Source of the DNA: a virus
Direction: 5' to 3' (one strand)
Virus record (IMG/VR): IMGVR_UViG_3300042434_000548
Location: 1 to 51,755 of that record
Length of the DNA: 51,755 bases
How positions within the stretch are numbered: position 1 is the stretch's first letter; each line of letters opens with the position of its first letter. Below are positions 8,664 to 16,528 of the stretch, piece after piece. Under the pieces are notes generated by a model that saw nothing but the letters and a program-made list of their open reading frames with translations, had not been told where the DNA came from and did not search any database. A program made the translations under genes and the position numbers.

Positions 8664-8789
8664 CGCGCGCCCCACACAGGCGGGGAGCGGGACGCGAGTG
8701 CGCCCCTCTCTCAACTCCCCTCCCCGCCACCCCACCACACGTTAAAACCAACTAACCGGACGCGTTAAAAAAGGGCACAGGGGCGGCAG

Positions 8790-8795
8790 TATCCT
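8790..8795 (+). promoter_or_regulatory. Putative -10 element of a leaderless promoter
   Basis: TATCCT ends exactly six bases before the ATG at 8802, the spacing seen at other leaderless genes here. No convincing -35 is found at 17 bases. The 8664-8801 gap is pyrimidine-rich on the + strand and holds no gene. Confidence 0.5.
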
Positions 8796-8801
8796 AGAAA
8801 C

Positions 8802-9083
8802 ATGCAGACCGAAGGGCCACACCCCATGAGCGAAACAGCATCGGTCAAAACAGAGGATCAGATCGAAGCCGCCGTACTCGCCTACCTCCGCGACGTATAC
8901 GAAGACCCCGCAATCATCACCGGGTGGGTTGTGATCGCTGAGTTCGTGGACTCTAAGGGGATACCTGACCTGCACGCGTTCGCCACAACAGGTATGCCCT
9001 ACTGGAAGATTAACGGCATGTTGGATGCGGCCCCGTCAGAAATCGCCTACACCTATGACGATGACGATGAGGACGATGACTGA
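8802..9083 (+). CDS. Hypothetical protein with poly-Asp tail
   Basis: A 93-residue protein ending in a run of Asp and Glu. The ATG at 8802 fits a leaderless transcript; the ATG at 8826 with GAAGGG upstream is the alternative. It overlaps the next gene by ATGACTGA. Function unknown. Confidence 0.65.
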   Translation: MQTEGPHPMSETASVKTEDQIEAAVLAYLRDVYEDPAIITGWVVIAEFVDSKGIPDLHAFATTGMPYWKINGMLDAAPSEIAYTYDDDDEDDD

Positions 9084-9255
9084 GATCGCGTCCCTGAGCC
9101 GTGACCTTGACCGCCTCATCCGGGTAGTCGGAGAAATGAAACAAGCCGACTTGGATACGTTGGAAGGCGTGTTAGAGCGTGGCCTGATTCATGTGATGGT
9201 GGAACGTCAATTGCGGGTGCATACAGGCGTGTCTGCGTTGCGTCCGGTGTCCTGA
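9076..9255 (+). CDS. Small hypothetical helical protein
   Basis: A 59-residue, mostly helical protein (RDLDRLIRVVGEMKQADLDT). The start is coupled to the stop of the gene before. No known domain is recognised. Confidence 0.6.
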   Translation: MTEIASLSRDLDRLIRVVGEMKQADLDTLEGVLERGLIHVMVERQLRVHTGVSALRPVS

Positions 9256-9272
9256 CTGACAGACTTACGCGC

Positions 9273-10046
9273 GTGCCTTACTTCACGCAGAACAGGGAAA
9301 TGCGCCGTGATGGTGTGTGGAACTTTACGCTTCCGGCGTGGGTAGTTGAGTTACCAGACGGTTCGCATTTTAACGTGTGCCCTAATGCGGGTGCGTGCGC
9401 GAAGTTCTGCTACGCCCGTAACGGAACATATCTGTTCCCCAAGGTGCGCGGTAAGCATCTGTCTAATCTGCTGCTTGTGCGTGATAACCCTGATTGGGTG
9501 AACATCCTCATGGATGAGTTACGGCATAAGCGATTCACGCAGACGGGTGTGCCGCGAGTGATACCGGGGCTAGACGACACCGGGCACCTGTCCCCGTGGG
9601 CGAAGCATTGGCTCATGGTGGGTGGGGCGGCTGTGCGTATCCATGACTCCGGGGACTTTTTCTCCCGCGACTACCTGAACGGGTGGAGGCAAATCGCGAA
9701 GCGCAACCCGCACATCCTGTTCTATGCGTACACGAAAGAGGTCGCGATGGTGAAGGATGCGGGACTGAACCCGGCAAGTAACTTCCTTACCTGTTACAGC
9801 ATGGGTGGGCGGCAGGATCATCTGATTGACAGGGCCACGGATAGGCACGCAGATGTGTTCCCTGACGAACAGGCGTTAACGGATGCGGGTTATTTCAGTC
9901 AGCACGCGAGCGACCTGCTGTGTGTTCTCGCTCCTAGCAACCGCATCGGCATCCCACAAAACAACATCCCCCACTTCCGTAAGGGTCTAGCGGGTCGCAC
10001 GTTCTCGCAGGCGCAACAGGACCGGGCACGGGTAGTGGTGGCATAG
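9273..10046 (+). CDS. GP88-family protein
   Basis: A 257-residue protein that I match to the actinophage 'gene product 88' family from its Cys motif CPNAGACAKFCYARNG near residue 36 and the later IHDSGDFFS. The C-x5-C-x3-C-Y-A cluster suggests a metal or Fe-S site, but the reaction is not known to me. GTG start. It overlaps the WhiB-like gene by one base, so the two are co-expressed. Confidence 0.75.
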   Translation: MPYFTQNREMRRDGVWNFTLPAWVVELPDGSHFNVCPNAGACAKFCYARNGTYLFPKVRGKHLSNLLLVRDNPDWVNILMDELRHKRFTQTGVPRVIPGLDDTGHLSPWAKHWLMVGGAAVRIHDSGDFFSRDYLNGWRQIAKRNPHILFYAYTKEVAMVKDAGLNPASNFLTCYSMGGRQDHLIDRATDRHADVFPDEQALTDAGYFSQHASDLLCVLAPSNRIGIPQNNIPHFRKGLAGRTFSQAQQDRARVVVA

Positions 10047-10324
10047 TGGCGATAAAGGCAGCACGCATCCGGCTCATAGAACAAGCCGCCTGCCGGGAAG
10101 CAGACCCCTATATTTTCAACTTCACAGACGGACCATTCGTGTTCATGGCTCTGCGCTACTGCGACCGATGCCCGGTAGTGCGAGAGTGCGACGAATTCGT
10201 GCGCCCACGGAAATCCTTTTACGACGGTGTAGCGGCAGGCAAGGCGTGGCGTAACGGTGAGCGTGTAGAACCTGACAGCGATGGGCGTAGAATCCCCACC
10301 GCTCGCGGTAAACTAACAGAATGA
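10046..10324 (+). CDS. WhiB-like regulator
   Basis: A 92-residue protein with the WhiB layout: a first Cys in QAACREADP, then ALRYCDRCPVVRECDEF giving C-x2-C-x5-C, then GVAAGKAW in place of the G[VI]WGG turn, then a basic tail. WhiB proteins bind a 4Fe-4S cluster and act with the host main sigma factor. Phage copies can repress host whiB2 or modulate infection. GTG start overlaps the GP88 stop. Confidence 0.82.
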   Translation: MAIKAARIRLIEQAACREADPYIFNFTDGPFVFMALRYCDRCPVVRECDEFVRPRKSFYDGVAAGKAWRNGERVEPDSDGRRIPTARGKLTE

Positions 10325-10452
10325 TGAGTCCCCTCACGGCTTACGCGGTGTCAGTCCACGAACTGTACCTAGCGTTTCGTGAGGCAGGATTCACGGAGGC
10401 TCAGGCAATTTTTCTGACAGCGCAGAGGATGAACGCAGATGCCAAACGATAA
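10321..10452 (+). CDS. Very small protein before the portal gene
   Basis: A 43-residue protein starting at the ATG in an ATGA overlap with the WhiB-like gene and running 14 bases into the portal gene. TAAACT lies exactly six bases before the ATG. The sequence YLAFREAGFTEAQAIFLTA resembles small actinophage proteins that sit beside structural genes. Function unknown. Confidence 0.65.
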   Translation: MMSPLTAYAVSVHELYLAFREAGFTEAQAIFLTAQRMNADAKR

Positions 10453-11713
10453 CGTCGGGTCGCATAAGGATGAGTTCATCGAACTAGGGTCTAGTGGTCT
10501 GCGCCGATCCGGTGGAACCATTACGGAAGAGTTCCTTGCGAACCTGCAAGGCGTCAAGGGCTTTAAGGTCTACCGTGAAATGCGGGACAACGATCCCGTT
10601 ATCGGGGCGATGCTGTACGCCATTGACAAGGTGATTACCCGCCTTGAGTGGCATGTGGAAGGTGACGACGAACGTACTGCCGTGTTCGTGCAAGAGTGCC
10701 TAGATGATATGTCGGACTCGTGGGATGCGACGCTACAGAACATCCTGTCGATGCTTGTTTACGGATGGTCTTTCCACGAGATCGTGTACAAAATCCGGGG
10801 CGGGTTAACGGATGATCCGCGCACGAACTCGCGGTTTAAGGATCACCGCATCGGGTGGCGCAAGTGGCCCGTGCGCGCGCAGGAGACTTTGCAAGAGTGG
10901 ATGATTGACGAGCGTGGCGGTATTCAGGGGATGGTGCAGATCGACCCGTCCGGTGGCGGGTTGCACCGTATCCCTATCGAAAAGGCGTTGCTGTTCCGCA
11001 CGACGACGAACCGCAATAACCCTGAGGGCTATTCGCTGCTGCGTAACGCATACCGTCCGTGGTTCTACAAACGGCGTATCGAAGAGATCGAAGCGGTCGG
11101 CATTGAGCGTGACCTAGCAGGTTTGCCTATGGCGTTTGTGCCACCTGAGTATTTGATGAACACGGCGAACCCCGCGCAAAAGGCTGTGCTGCAAGCGATC
11201 ACGGATATCGTGCAGAACGTTAAGCGCAACGAGCAAGAGGGCATCGTTTTCCCCGCCGCTTACGATGAGCAAGGTAACCGGGTGTTCGATCTGCAACTGC
11301 TGTCCGCTAGCGGGGGTAGGCAGTTCGACACGGGTGCCGTTATTCAGCGTTACGATCAGCGCATTGCTATGTCGCTGCTGTCTGACTTCCTGCTGCTAGG
11401 TAGTGACCGGGTTGGGTCGTTCGCGTTGGGTACGGCGAAGATTGACCTATGGACCCTCGCAGTAGACAGCATCGCTAAGACCATCGCGGAGGTCGTGAAC
11501 CAGTACGCGATCCCCCGCCTGCTAACGCTTAATGCGATGCGTACCGATAAGTTGCCTTATCTCACTTACGGTCAGGTCAGTAGCGTGGAACTGAGCGACG
11601 TTGCCGATTACGTTTCGAAACTGGTCGGGGTGGGTGCGATCATGCCTGACCCGCAGTTGGAAGAGCATTTGCGCCAGTTGGGTGATCTTCCTGATTCGCA
11701 GCCTCTCGTTTAG
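10439..11713 (+). CDS. Portal protein (DUF935 / Mu gp29-like)
   Basis: A 424-residue portal. Features of the DUF935 family are YREMRDNDPVIGAMLYAID near residue 45, a central SMLVYGWSFHEIVYK and the later NPEGYSLLRNAYRPWFYK. It forms the dodecameric ring through which DNA enters and leaves the capsid. It is followed nine bases later by the MuF-type gene, the usual order. The terminase genes that normally sit upstream are instead at 31150-33160 on the other strand. Confidence 0.88.
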   Translation: MPNDNVGSHKDEFIELGSSGLRRSGGTITEEFLANLQGVKGFKVYREMRDNDPVIGAMLYAIDKVITRLEWHVEGDDERTAVFVQECLDDMSDSWDATLQNILSMLVYGWSFHEIVYKIRGGLTDDPRTNSRFKDHRIGWRKWPVRAQETLQEWMIDERGGIQGMVQIDPSGGGLHRIPIEKALLFRTTTNRNNPEGYSLLRNAYRPWFYKRRIEEIEAVGIERDLAGLPMAFVPPEYLMNTANPAQKAVLQAITDIVQNVKRNEQEGIVFPAAYDEQGNRVFDLQLLSASGGRQFDTGAVIQRYDQRIAMSLLSDFLLLGSDRVGSFALGTAKIDLWTLAVDSIAKTIAEVVNQYAIPRLLTLNAMRTDKLPYLTYGQVSSVELSDVADYVSKLVGVGAIMPDPQLEEHLRQLGDLPDSQPLV

Positions 11714-11722
11714 GCTGTTGCC

Positions 11723-13489
11723 GTGTTGCGGTTTAAGGCGCGTCGCCGTCAGTCGCCTGCGCTGAAACCTCAGGGCGAGTTGACCGCGAGTGAACGTCGC
11801 GTTATTCGCTTGTTGGATGAGGCGATGCAGGCTGTCGCGCGGCAGGCTCAGTCGCAGTTGACGCGTATCGCTGACGCTGTAGCGCATAAGCCGGAAGGTG
11901 CTGTGGCTGATCTTGTCACGGTGGACCCGTGGTATGAGTTGCAGCGCGCGTTGGAAGCGGAGTTGCTTGCGGAAGCGTTGGATGCGGGTTCGCGGGTGCA
12001 GTTGCCTGCTGTGCAAAAGGCGACGCTGAATTTCGCGTTTGACCGGGACCGTCCTGAGTCGGCGGCGTGGGCGCGCACGGAGTCAGCGAATCTCGTGCGG
12101 GAGATCACGGAGGGTCAGCGGCAGACGATCCGTGACGTTATCGTGTTTGGGCAGGAACAGGGGTTGTCCCCGCAGGATACGGCGCGGAGGATTCAGCAGA
12201 GCGTTGGGCTAACCAGTCAGCAGGCAGGTTGGGTGTCGAACTTCCACAGCCGTCAGGTATCGCAGGGGCTCGCTGCGGGGATGACGCTGGAACAGGCTAT
12301 GGCAGCCGCTAACGGTCCCACGGGGAAGTACCAGCAGCAGATACACCGCTACCGTTCTATGACGATTGCGCGTACTGAGATCATGCGCGCGAACAGTCAA
12401 GGCAGGCAGGCGGCGTGGGATCAGGGATTGACCGGGGGTTGGATCAGTCCCACATCGAAAAAGGAATGGATTGCGGAGTCTGACGCGTGCGATATCTGTA
12501 TGCCTTTTAACGGGACGCGTGTGGATGTTAAGGGGCAGTTCCCCATCGGTGAGCCTCCCGCGCACCCGAACTGCCGTTGCGATGTGCTGCTGATTCCTGA
12601 CCCGGTGCCTGCTGATCTTGCGGGTATGTCGGGTGCTGAGTTGGATTCGCTGATTGGTGATTTGTTGTCGGGTGATTTGTTGCCGACTGTTCCGACTCCG
12701 GGTGCGCAGCCGTTGCCGTCTGTGCAGTTGCCGTCTGTCGCGCCGACTAACGCCGCACGGCATGGGTTCGACTATTTCGCCGCTGACGAGTACGCGTACT
12801 TCATTGACAAGGTGGACCGTTACAAAAAGGCGGGAAGTAGTAACCCGGAGGACACGATCCTTAAATCCATGCTCAAGGATCAAGGGTTTGACGCGAAGCC
12901 CACGCTTGTTGACGATGCGGCGTTCGATGCGTTGCGCGACGATGACGCCTATACCTACATGGGGCGTGGCTTGTCTAACGATGAGTCCGTTAACGTGGAG
13001 TGGTTCGCGGAGAACTTTAAAGACGGTGAACTGTTCGCGGGTCGCGGCATCTTTGGTAACGGCACCTACATGACGCCAGACGAGGAAGTCATGCAATGGT
13101 TCTCCCGTTACGCCGCTGACGGTTCGCCCCGCGCTCACGGCACGATTGTGGATTCGTTGCTTAAGCCTGACGCGAAGGTGATTGACTATGACGACGCGTA
13201 CAGGATGATGCAGGAAGCGACGCCGTATTCGGAGCGCAAAAAGTATTTCGATGCGACAGGGCATGGCTACACGGCACCGAATAAAAAAACAGATGATCGT
13301 CTGTATGGGCTCATGGACGTAGGGCGATGGGCAGTAGCAAACGGATACGACGCAATCCGAATCCCAAACCCGGTGATCGGGGGAAGCCCCATCGAAGCCA
13401 CCTACTACAATGTGTTAAACCGGGGCGCTCTCGTTGTCAGGCGCACAACGAGGGACCGCGACCCCGCATACAACGACGTAGGCAAATAA
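11723..13489 (+). CDS. MuF-type head protein fused to an ADP-ribosyltransferase-like domain
   Basis: A 588-residue GTG-start protein with TAGGCT six bases upstream. Residues about 90-290 are a MuF head-morphogenesis domain, with IARTEIMRANSQGRQAAW near 215, CDICMPFNGTR near 255 and HPNCRCD near 280. After a Pro/Leu-rich linker, residues about 390-588 look like an ADP-ribosyltransferase: YMGRG near 409, FAGRGIFGNGTYMTPDE near 437, LKPDAKVIDY and a closing TYYNVLNRGALVV near 558. MuF-toxin fusions are known in phages; here the enzyme may be ejected into the host. The catalytic Glu is not certain. Confidence 0.82.
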   Translation: MLRFKARRRQSPALKPQGELTASERRVIRLLDEAMQAVARQAQSQLTRIADAVAHKPEGAVADLVTVDPWYELQRALEAELLAEALDAGSRVQLPAVQKATLNFAFDRDRPESAAWARTESANLVREITEGQRQTIRDVIVFGQEQGLSPQDTARRIQQSVGLTSQQAGWVSNFHSRQVSQGLAAGMTLEQAMAAANGPTGKYQQQIHRYRSMTIARTEIMRANSQGRQAAWDQGLTGGWISPTSKKEWIAESDACDICMPFNGTRVDVKGQFPIGEPPAHPNCRCDVLLIPDPVPADLAGMSGAELDSLIGDLLSGDLLPTVPTPGAQPLPSVQLPSVAPTNAARHGFDYFAADEYAYFIDKVDRYKKAGSSNPEDTILKSMLKDQGFDAKPTLVDDAAFDALRDDDAYTYMGRGLSNDESVNVEWFAENFKDGELFAGRGIFGNGTYMTPDEEVMQWFSRYAADGSPRAHGTIVDSLLKPDAKVIDYDDAYRMMQEATPYSERKKYFDATGHGYTAPNKKTDDRLYGLMDVGRWAVANGYDAIRIPNPVIGGSPIEATYYNVLNRGALVVRRTTRDRDPAYNDVGK

Positions 13490-13500
13490 AGGGGTAACAA

Positions 13501-13731
13501 ATGGACAGGATTATTAAGTTCGCGCAGTTGGATGCAGCCGTGGGGCGCATCAAAGATTGGCTAAACATCGAAGTGCAGGAACAGATCATTACGGCGGCGC
13601 GTGAAGCGGGGTCGATAGATCGGATGCCTGAGCCGTACAGGTCGTGGCTTTCGATGGAGTTTGACCAGTTGCCGCCTGAGGTTCTGGAAGTTAACTACGG
13701 GGATGTTGTTGCTGCGCGGGAAATGGAGTGA
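13501..13731 (+). CDS. Small hypothetical protein after the MuF gene
   Basis: A 76-residue protein with GGGG before the ATG. It is mostly helical and acidic. Its place suggests a head-operon accessory. No domain is recognised. Confidence 0.6.
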   Translation: MDRIIKFAQLDAAVGRIKDWLNIEVQEQIITAAREAGSIDRMPEPYRSWLSMEFDQLPPEVLEVNYGDVVAAREME

Positions 13732-13732
13732 C

Positions 13733-13760
13733 CCGCCCTCCGGGGAAGTGAGGACGGGCC
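13733..13760. terminator. Hairpin between convergent genes
   Basis: CCGCCCTC and GAGGACGG form an eight-pair stem with one mismatch between the + gene ending at 13731 and the minus gene ending at 13780. There is no clear T-run, so it may slow rather than fully stop transcription. Confidence 0.45.
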
Positions 13761-13779
13761 AAACCAGACTAGGGCGCGG

Positions 13780-14076
13780 TCAGTCGTCGTCGTAATCCTC
13801 ATAGTGGACCCAACCGCTGTCATCCCCGAACAGTCGCGTTAGCACTTTGCTGATTGCCTTGCTCTCACGCTGCGTTACCGGGGTCATGCTCACATCGTGC
13901 AGGTCGTTAACTTGCTCGCCGTACCAGTACCAGTAGCGTCCCGCCATATCGCGCAACCGCTTCATGCTGATCTGTGATGGGCGTGCCCCGTCGCGTAGCA
14001 GGTTCAGGATCGCGGCGTGTGTGTGTACGGCGTCGGGGTTCATGGTGATGTGCAGGGTGATGGTCGTGCCGCTCAT
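13780..14076 (-). CDS. Hypothetical early protein with acidic tail
   Basis: A 98-residue protein ending YDDD. The ATG at 14076 lies in an ATGA overlap with the upstream stop, which rules out the longer reading. The centre (MKRLRDMAGRYWYWYGEQVN) is aromatic and basic. It is the last gene of the leftward operon from the promoter at 14928. Function unknown. Confidence 0.65.
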   Translation of the reverse strand: MSGTTITLHITMNPDAVHTHAAILNLLRDGARPSQISMKRLRDMAGRYWYWYGEQVNDLHDVSMTPVTQRESKAISKVLTRLFGDDSGWVHYEDYDDD

Positions 14077-14225
14077 GGGATGTGCCCCTGAACTCTCGCA
14101 GACTCTAGGCAAGCAGCGCAGGTGACTGAACTAGGGAATCCTGTGATGGTGGCGGGGTCTTTCATTCCGGTGAGTCCGCAGTAGGTTGCCCATCCCGGTC
14201 CCCCAATCAGGTGCCGCGCGGTCAT
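14073..14225 (-). CDS. Very small Cys-containing protein
   Basis: A 50-residue protein with Cys16, Cys36 and Cys39 (TYCGL and TCAACL), a possible zinc site. It is joined by ATGA overlaps to the genes on both sides, and GGAGG lies just upstream of its start. Function unknown. Confidence 0.65.
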   Translation of the reverse strand: MTARHLIGGPGWATYCGLTGMKDPATITGFPSSVTCAACLESARVQGHIP

Positions 14226-14425
14226 CGTGTTACCTCCGCGTACTGCTGCAACAGCGCAAGGCTGACGGTGTGTGACGGGGCACTAGCGCGGTCTGTATCT
14301 ATCCTGTAGTAGACGGTTCCCCGCACGACACGGGTAACGGTTGCGTACTGTACGCAATTGGCCCGGCGACCCATGCGCCATTTTGGGAGGGTGAAGCGGG
14401 TGCCGCGCTTGATCGTGGCGGTCAT
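14222..14425 (-). CDS. Small basic hypothetical protein
   Basis: A 67-residue protein, basic at the N-terminus (KRGTRFTLPKWRMGRR), with a short beta-rich middle. Overlaps both neighbours by ATGA. It could bind nucleic acid, but no fold is recognised. Confidence 0.62.
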   Translation of the reverse strand: MTATIKRGTRFTLPKWRMGRRANCVQYATVTRVVRGTVYYRIDTDRASAPSHTVSLALLQQYAEVTR

Positions 14426-14583
14426 GCCGTCACCGCCTTAAACGCGTTGTCAGGTGTGTGAGCGCAGTAGCCGTAGGCGTGATCGCAGGAAGCGTGCATG
14501 AGTTGCGCCGGGGTCTTACCTTCCAATGACGCCAGGTATTCGTTAACGAGTCTGTCCCATTCCGGGGTGCCGACGCTACTCAT
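14422..14583 (-). CDS. Small hypothetical protein with Cys/His pair
   Basis: A 53-residue protein with ASCDHAYGYCAH near residue 31-42, a candidate metal site. It ends VTA, like its neighbours in this operon, because the stop is embedded in the shared GTGACGGCATGA junction. Confidence 0.62.
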   Translation of the reverse strand: MSSVGTPEWDRLVNEYLASLEGKTPAQLMHASCDHAYGYCAHTPDNAFKAVTA

Positions 14584-14885
14584 GCCGTCACCGCCTCTCC
14601 GAATTCGTAGGACCGGAAAGCGTGGGCGCGGTACGCGAGTTCGCCTACCTGATCGCAGTAGACGTTAGTGATCTCGCCTTTGATCCATCGCTTGCCTGCG
14701 CGGTTAAAGACGCGGCGCACGGTGTAGGTGTCTGTTCCCTCGCTGTAGTCGATTTCGACGGTGTAGCCGCTGGCGACGGGTAGAACGAGTGTGCCGTCTG
14801 TGAGTCGGACGCGACCGCCGCTGATCGCGAAGATGGTCATGCGACCAATCTGTTCGGTGAGTGTGGCGGCTTGTTCGGTGTTCAT
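14580..14885 (-). CDS. Hypothetical protein, first gene of leftward operon
   Basis: A 101-residue, beta-rich protein. It has the ribosome site AGAGGGG seven bases from the ATG and sits 42 bases after the -10 of the promoter at 14928. It ends VTA. No domain is recognised, but similar leader layouts precede 16428, 42004 and 42927. Confidence 0.68.
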   Translation of the reverse strand: MNTEQAATLTEQIGRMTIFAISGGRVRLTDGTLVLPVASGYTVEIDYSEGTDTYTVRRVFNRAGKRWIKGEITNVYCDQVGELAYRAHAFRSYEFGEAVTA

Positions 14886-14927
14886 TGTGGTTCCCCTCTG
14901 TTTGGCCCCGTGGGGCGTGATGGTTTG

Positions 14928-14956
14928 AGTGTAGCAGGTTCAGGCTGTCGTGGGAA
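14928..14956 (-). promoter_or_regulatory. CAG-N7-CTG promoter F
   Basis: TTCCCA (weak -35), a 17-base spacer cgacagcctgaacctgc, then TACACT. The leader to the ATG at 14885 is 42 bases and contains the hairpin GCCCC-ac-GGGGC (14905-14916). The -35 lies inside the end of the upstream gene and is the poorest match of the family. Confidence 0.72.
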
Positions 14957-15347
14957 GTGGGTTAAGCATCGGACCCGGCTCAATATCCTCCCGAACCAGA
15001 CTGTCCGAATAGATCGAATCGCGGGTCACCGGGTCAGCGAAGCACTCATAGAACAGGTGATCGTTAAGCAGTTCACTCATCCGGTCCAACCAATCGTCAA
15101 GGCTGCCCTTCCACGGTGCCGCCGCTGACGGGTCAAACTGCCGCATCGTCCCATCCCGCACCATCGAATCCGACAGGTCATCGGACAGCACGAACAGGCT
15201 GCCCCAATGCTCCCTGCCGGGGTAGGTCAGCCCCGTGACCCGCACTAGCCCCCAACCGCGCATGGAGGACGAGAACTCTGTGGCGTTTATGCAGCACATG
15301 CCGCGTGCCTCTTGTGGGTCTTTGTAAGCCTTGCCGCGTCTAGCCAT
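14940..15347 (-). CDS. Hypothetical protein
   Basis: A 135-residue protein with a basic start, a C-C pair near residue 18 and an acidic C-terminal half. Its start overlaps the upstream stop (TAATG). It is the last gene of the operon that begins at 16428. No domain is recognised. Confidence 0.68.
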   Translation of the reverse strand: MARRGKAYKDPQEARGMCCINATEFSSSMRGWGLVRVTGLTYPGREHWGSLFVLSDDLSDSMVRDGTMRQFDPSAAAPWKGSLDDWLDRMSELLNDHLFYECFADPVTRDSIYSDSLVREDIEPGPMLNPLPTTA

Positions 15348-15508
15348 TAGATCGCCCCCTGGTAGCAGTTAGCGCATAGCGCGCGCCCGTCATCACTCAC
15401 GGTAGTAGCGATCCCCGGACACCCCTCACACGAGGGACAGGCGCAGCAGAGCCCCGTATCTTCCGCGTCCCACTCTTGACTCTTCCCGCAGTTATGGCAC
15501 TCACTCAT
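15347..15508 (-). CDS. Small cysteine-rich zinc-binding-type protein
   Basis: A 53-residue protein with ten Cys, arranged as CHNC, CCACPSCEGC and CANC. This suits two zinc ribbons or knuckles. It overlaps neighbours by TAATG and ATGA. It may bind nucleic acid or a protein partner. Confidence 0.7.
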   Translation of the reverse strand: MSECHNCGKSQEWDAEDTGLCCACPSCEGCPGIATTVSDDGRALCANCYQGAI

Positions 15509-15663
15509 CGCGTGACCTCATAGGAATCCGTGGGCCAGTCGCCCCGCTGCACCATCTGCCACACGCCGTAGGGCATGTAGTACCAGCGCATGTAGCCGCT
15601 GTCTGTCGTGTAGGCGCGAACATAGGTGCGGTCGCCTGCTTTGATGGTCTGGAAAAAGTTCAT
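15505..15663 (-). CDS. Small aromatic-rich hypothetical protein
   Basis: A 52-residue protein, rich in Tyr and Trp (YMRWYYMPYGVWQM). ATGA overlaps join it to both neighbours. No domain recognised. Confidence 0.65.
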   Translation of the reverse strand: MNFFQTIKAGDRTYVRAYTTDSGYMRWYYMPYGVWQMVQRGDWPTDSYEVTR

Positions 15664-15995
15664 GCTGTCACCCCCAAAGCCTCGCAGCGGTACCCCATCG
15701 GAACGTTAGCGCCACAATCCGGCCCAACCATCCAAACCCCCATGTAACCCATATCGTTGCCCTCTGCCGCTGCCTCATCGTCGGGGTGGATCAGTCCGGT
15801 GCCACCCAACCCCAACAGGAGCGTGATGCCCTTGTTGTCGCGGGTCTTACGACCGCACACGATGCAGCAGTTGTGTTCCTCTGCGTTGGGGCTGTTGTGG
15901 TATTCGTCGGAGAACGCGGTGCGTCCGGGCTTCAGGTAGTCGTTGAGTTCCAAGATGGGGTGTGTCGCCCATTCGGTAACGGTCGTGGTTGTCAT
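15660..15995 (-). CDS. Treble-clef-like Cys protein, paralogue of 42287-42637
   Basis: A 111-residue protein with CCIVCGRKTRDN near residue 43 and VGPDC near residue 96, which pair as a zinc site. The order C-x2-C-G, GLIHPDD, NDMG and VGxxC is shared with the protein at 42287, so the two are paralogues. It ends GVTA. Function unknown. Confidence 0.7.
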   Translation of the reverse strand: MTTTTVTEWATHPILELNDYLKPGRTAFSDEYHNSPNAEEHNCCIVCGRKTRDNKGITLLLGLGGTGLIHPDDEAAAEGNDMGYMGVWMVGPDCGANVPMGYRCEALGVTA

Positions 15996-16279
15996 GCCGT
16001 GACTCCGTTCTCATCGAACTGCGCCCGAACCACCGTGACGACTGAATCGACGGTCTTTCCTTGACGCAGAATGTCGCGCCCGAAACCCTCACGGTCGATG
16101 ACGGATGCAACCCATCCTGCCCACTTGCCGTAGGCGTAACGCTCATGGATGGAAAGCCACTTGCTGTCGCCTAGCGCGATTTCGATGAACTCGCTTCCGC
16201 TCTGACCCCGGCGGCTGATTTCTGTCGGGATGCCTGCGGCTGCTAGTCCGTCTTGGAGCATGTTCCAGCGCGTCCTCAT
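15992..16279 (-). CDS. Hypothetical protein with C-terminal tail shared with its neighbour
   Basis: A 95-residue protein. Its last ten residues, AQFDENGVTA, are identical to the last ten of the gene immediately upstream, and the DNA is nearly identical there. The body has an alternating beta pattern (EFIEIALGDSKWLSIHERYA). ATGA overlap with the gene upstream. Confidence 0.68.
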   Translation of the reverse strand: MRTRWNMLQDGLAAAGIPTEISRRGQSGSEFIEIALGDSKWLSIHERYAYGKWAGWVASVIDREGFGRDILRQGKTVDSVVTVVRAQFDENGVTA

Positions 16280-16428
16280 GCCGTCACCCCGTTCTCATCG
16301 AACTGCGCGTACACGATGGACGCCGCGTACTGCTGCACATCGCCGCGAATGTTCTCGCGGCTAGTGCCGTACAACTCTTCCCACTTTGCGGGGTCGATCT
16401 CTACTGTGAATGAGATTCGCACCTTCAT
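16276..16428 (-). CDS. Small hypothetical protein, first gene of leftward operon
   Basis: A 50-residue protein beginning MKVRISFTVEIDPAKWEELY. It has AGGGGG before the ATG and lies 43 bases after the -10 of the promoter at 16472. It resembles short phage proteins with an N-terminal beta strand and following helix. It ends AQFDENGVTA, as does the next gene. Confidence 0.68.
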   Translation of the reverse strand: MKVRISFTVEIDPAKWEELYGTSRENIRGDVQQYAASIVYAQFDENGVTA

Positions 16429-16471
16429 TGTGTTACCCCCTGTTCGGTGGCCCGGTGTTGGGCACAGCCCT

Positions 16472-16500
16472 AGTTAAGCAGGTTCAGGCTGTACATGCAA
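16472..16500 (-). promoter_or_regulatory. CAG-N7-CTG promoter E
   Basis: TTGCAT, spacer gtacagcctgaacctgc, TTAACT. It drives 16428 to 14940. The 43-base leader holds the hairpin GCCC-aacacc-GGGC (16450-16463) and an AGGGGG ribosome site. It is divergent from promoter H. Confidence 0.8.
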
Positions 16501-16528
16501 GCAGGAACCGCCAACTATTTTCCGAATC

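Noticed and set aside
12209-13264. 351-residue open frame on the minus strand
   Set aside because: It is the complement of the MuF-ADP-ribosyltransferase gene and is Arg/His/Val-biased. The + strand protein has clear domains.
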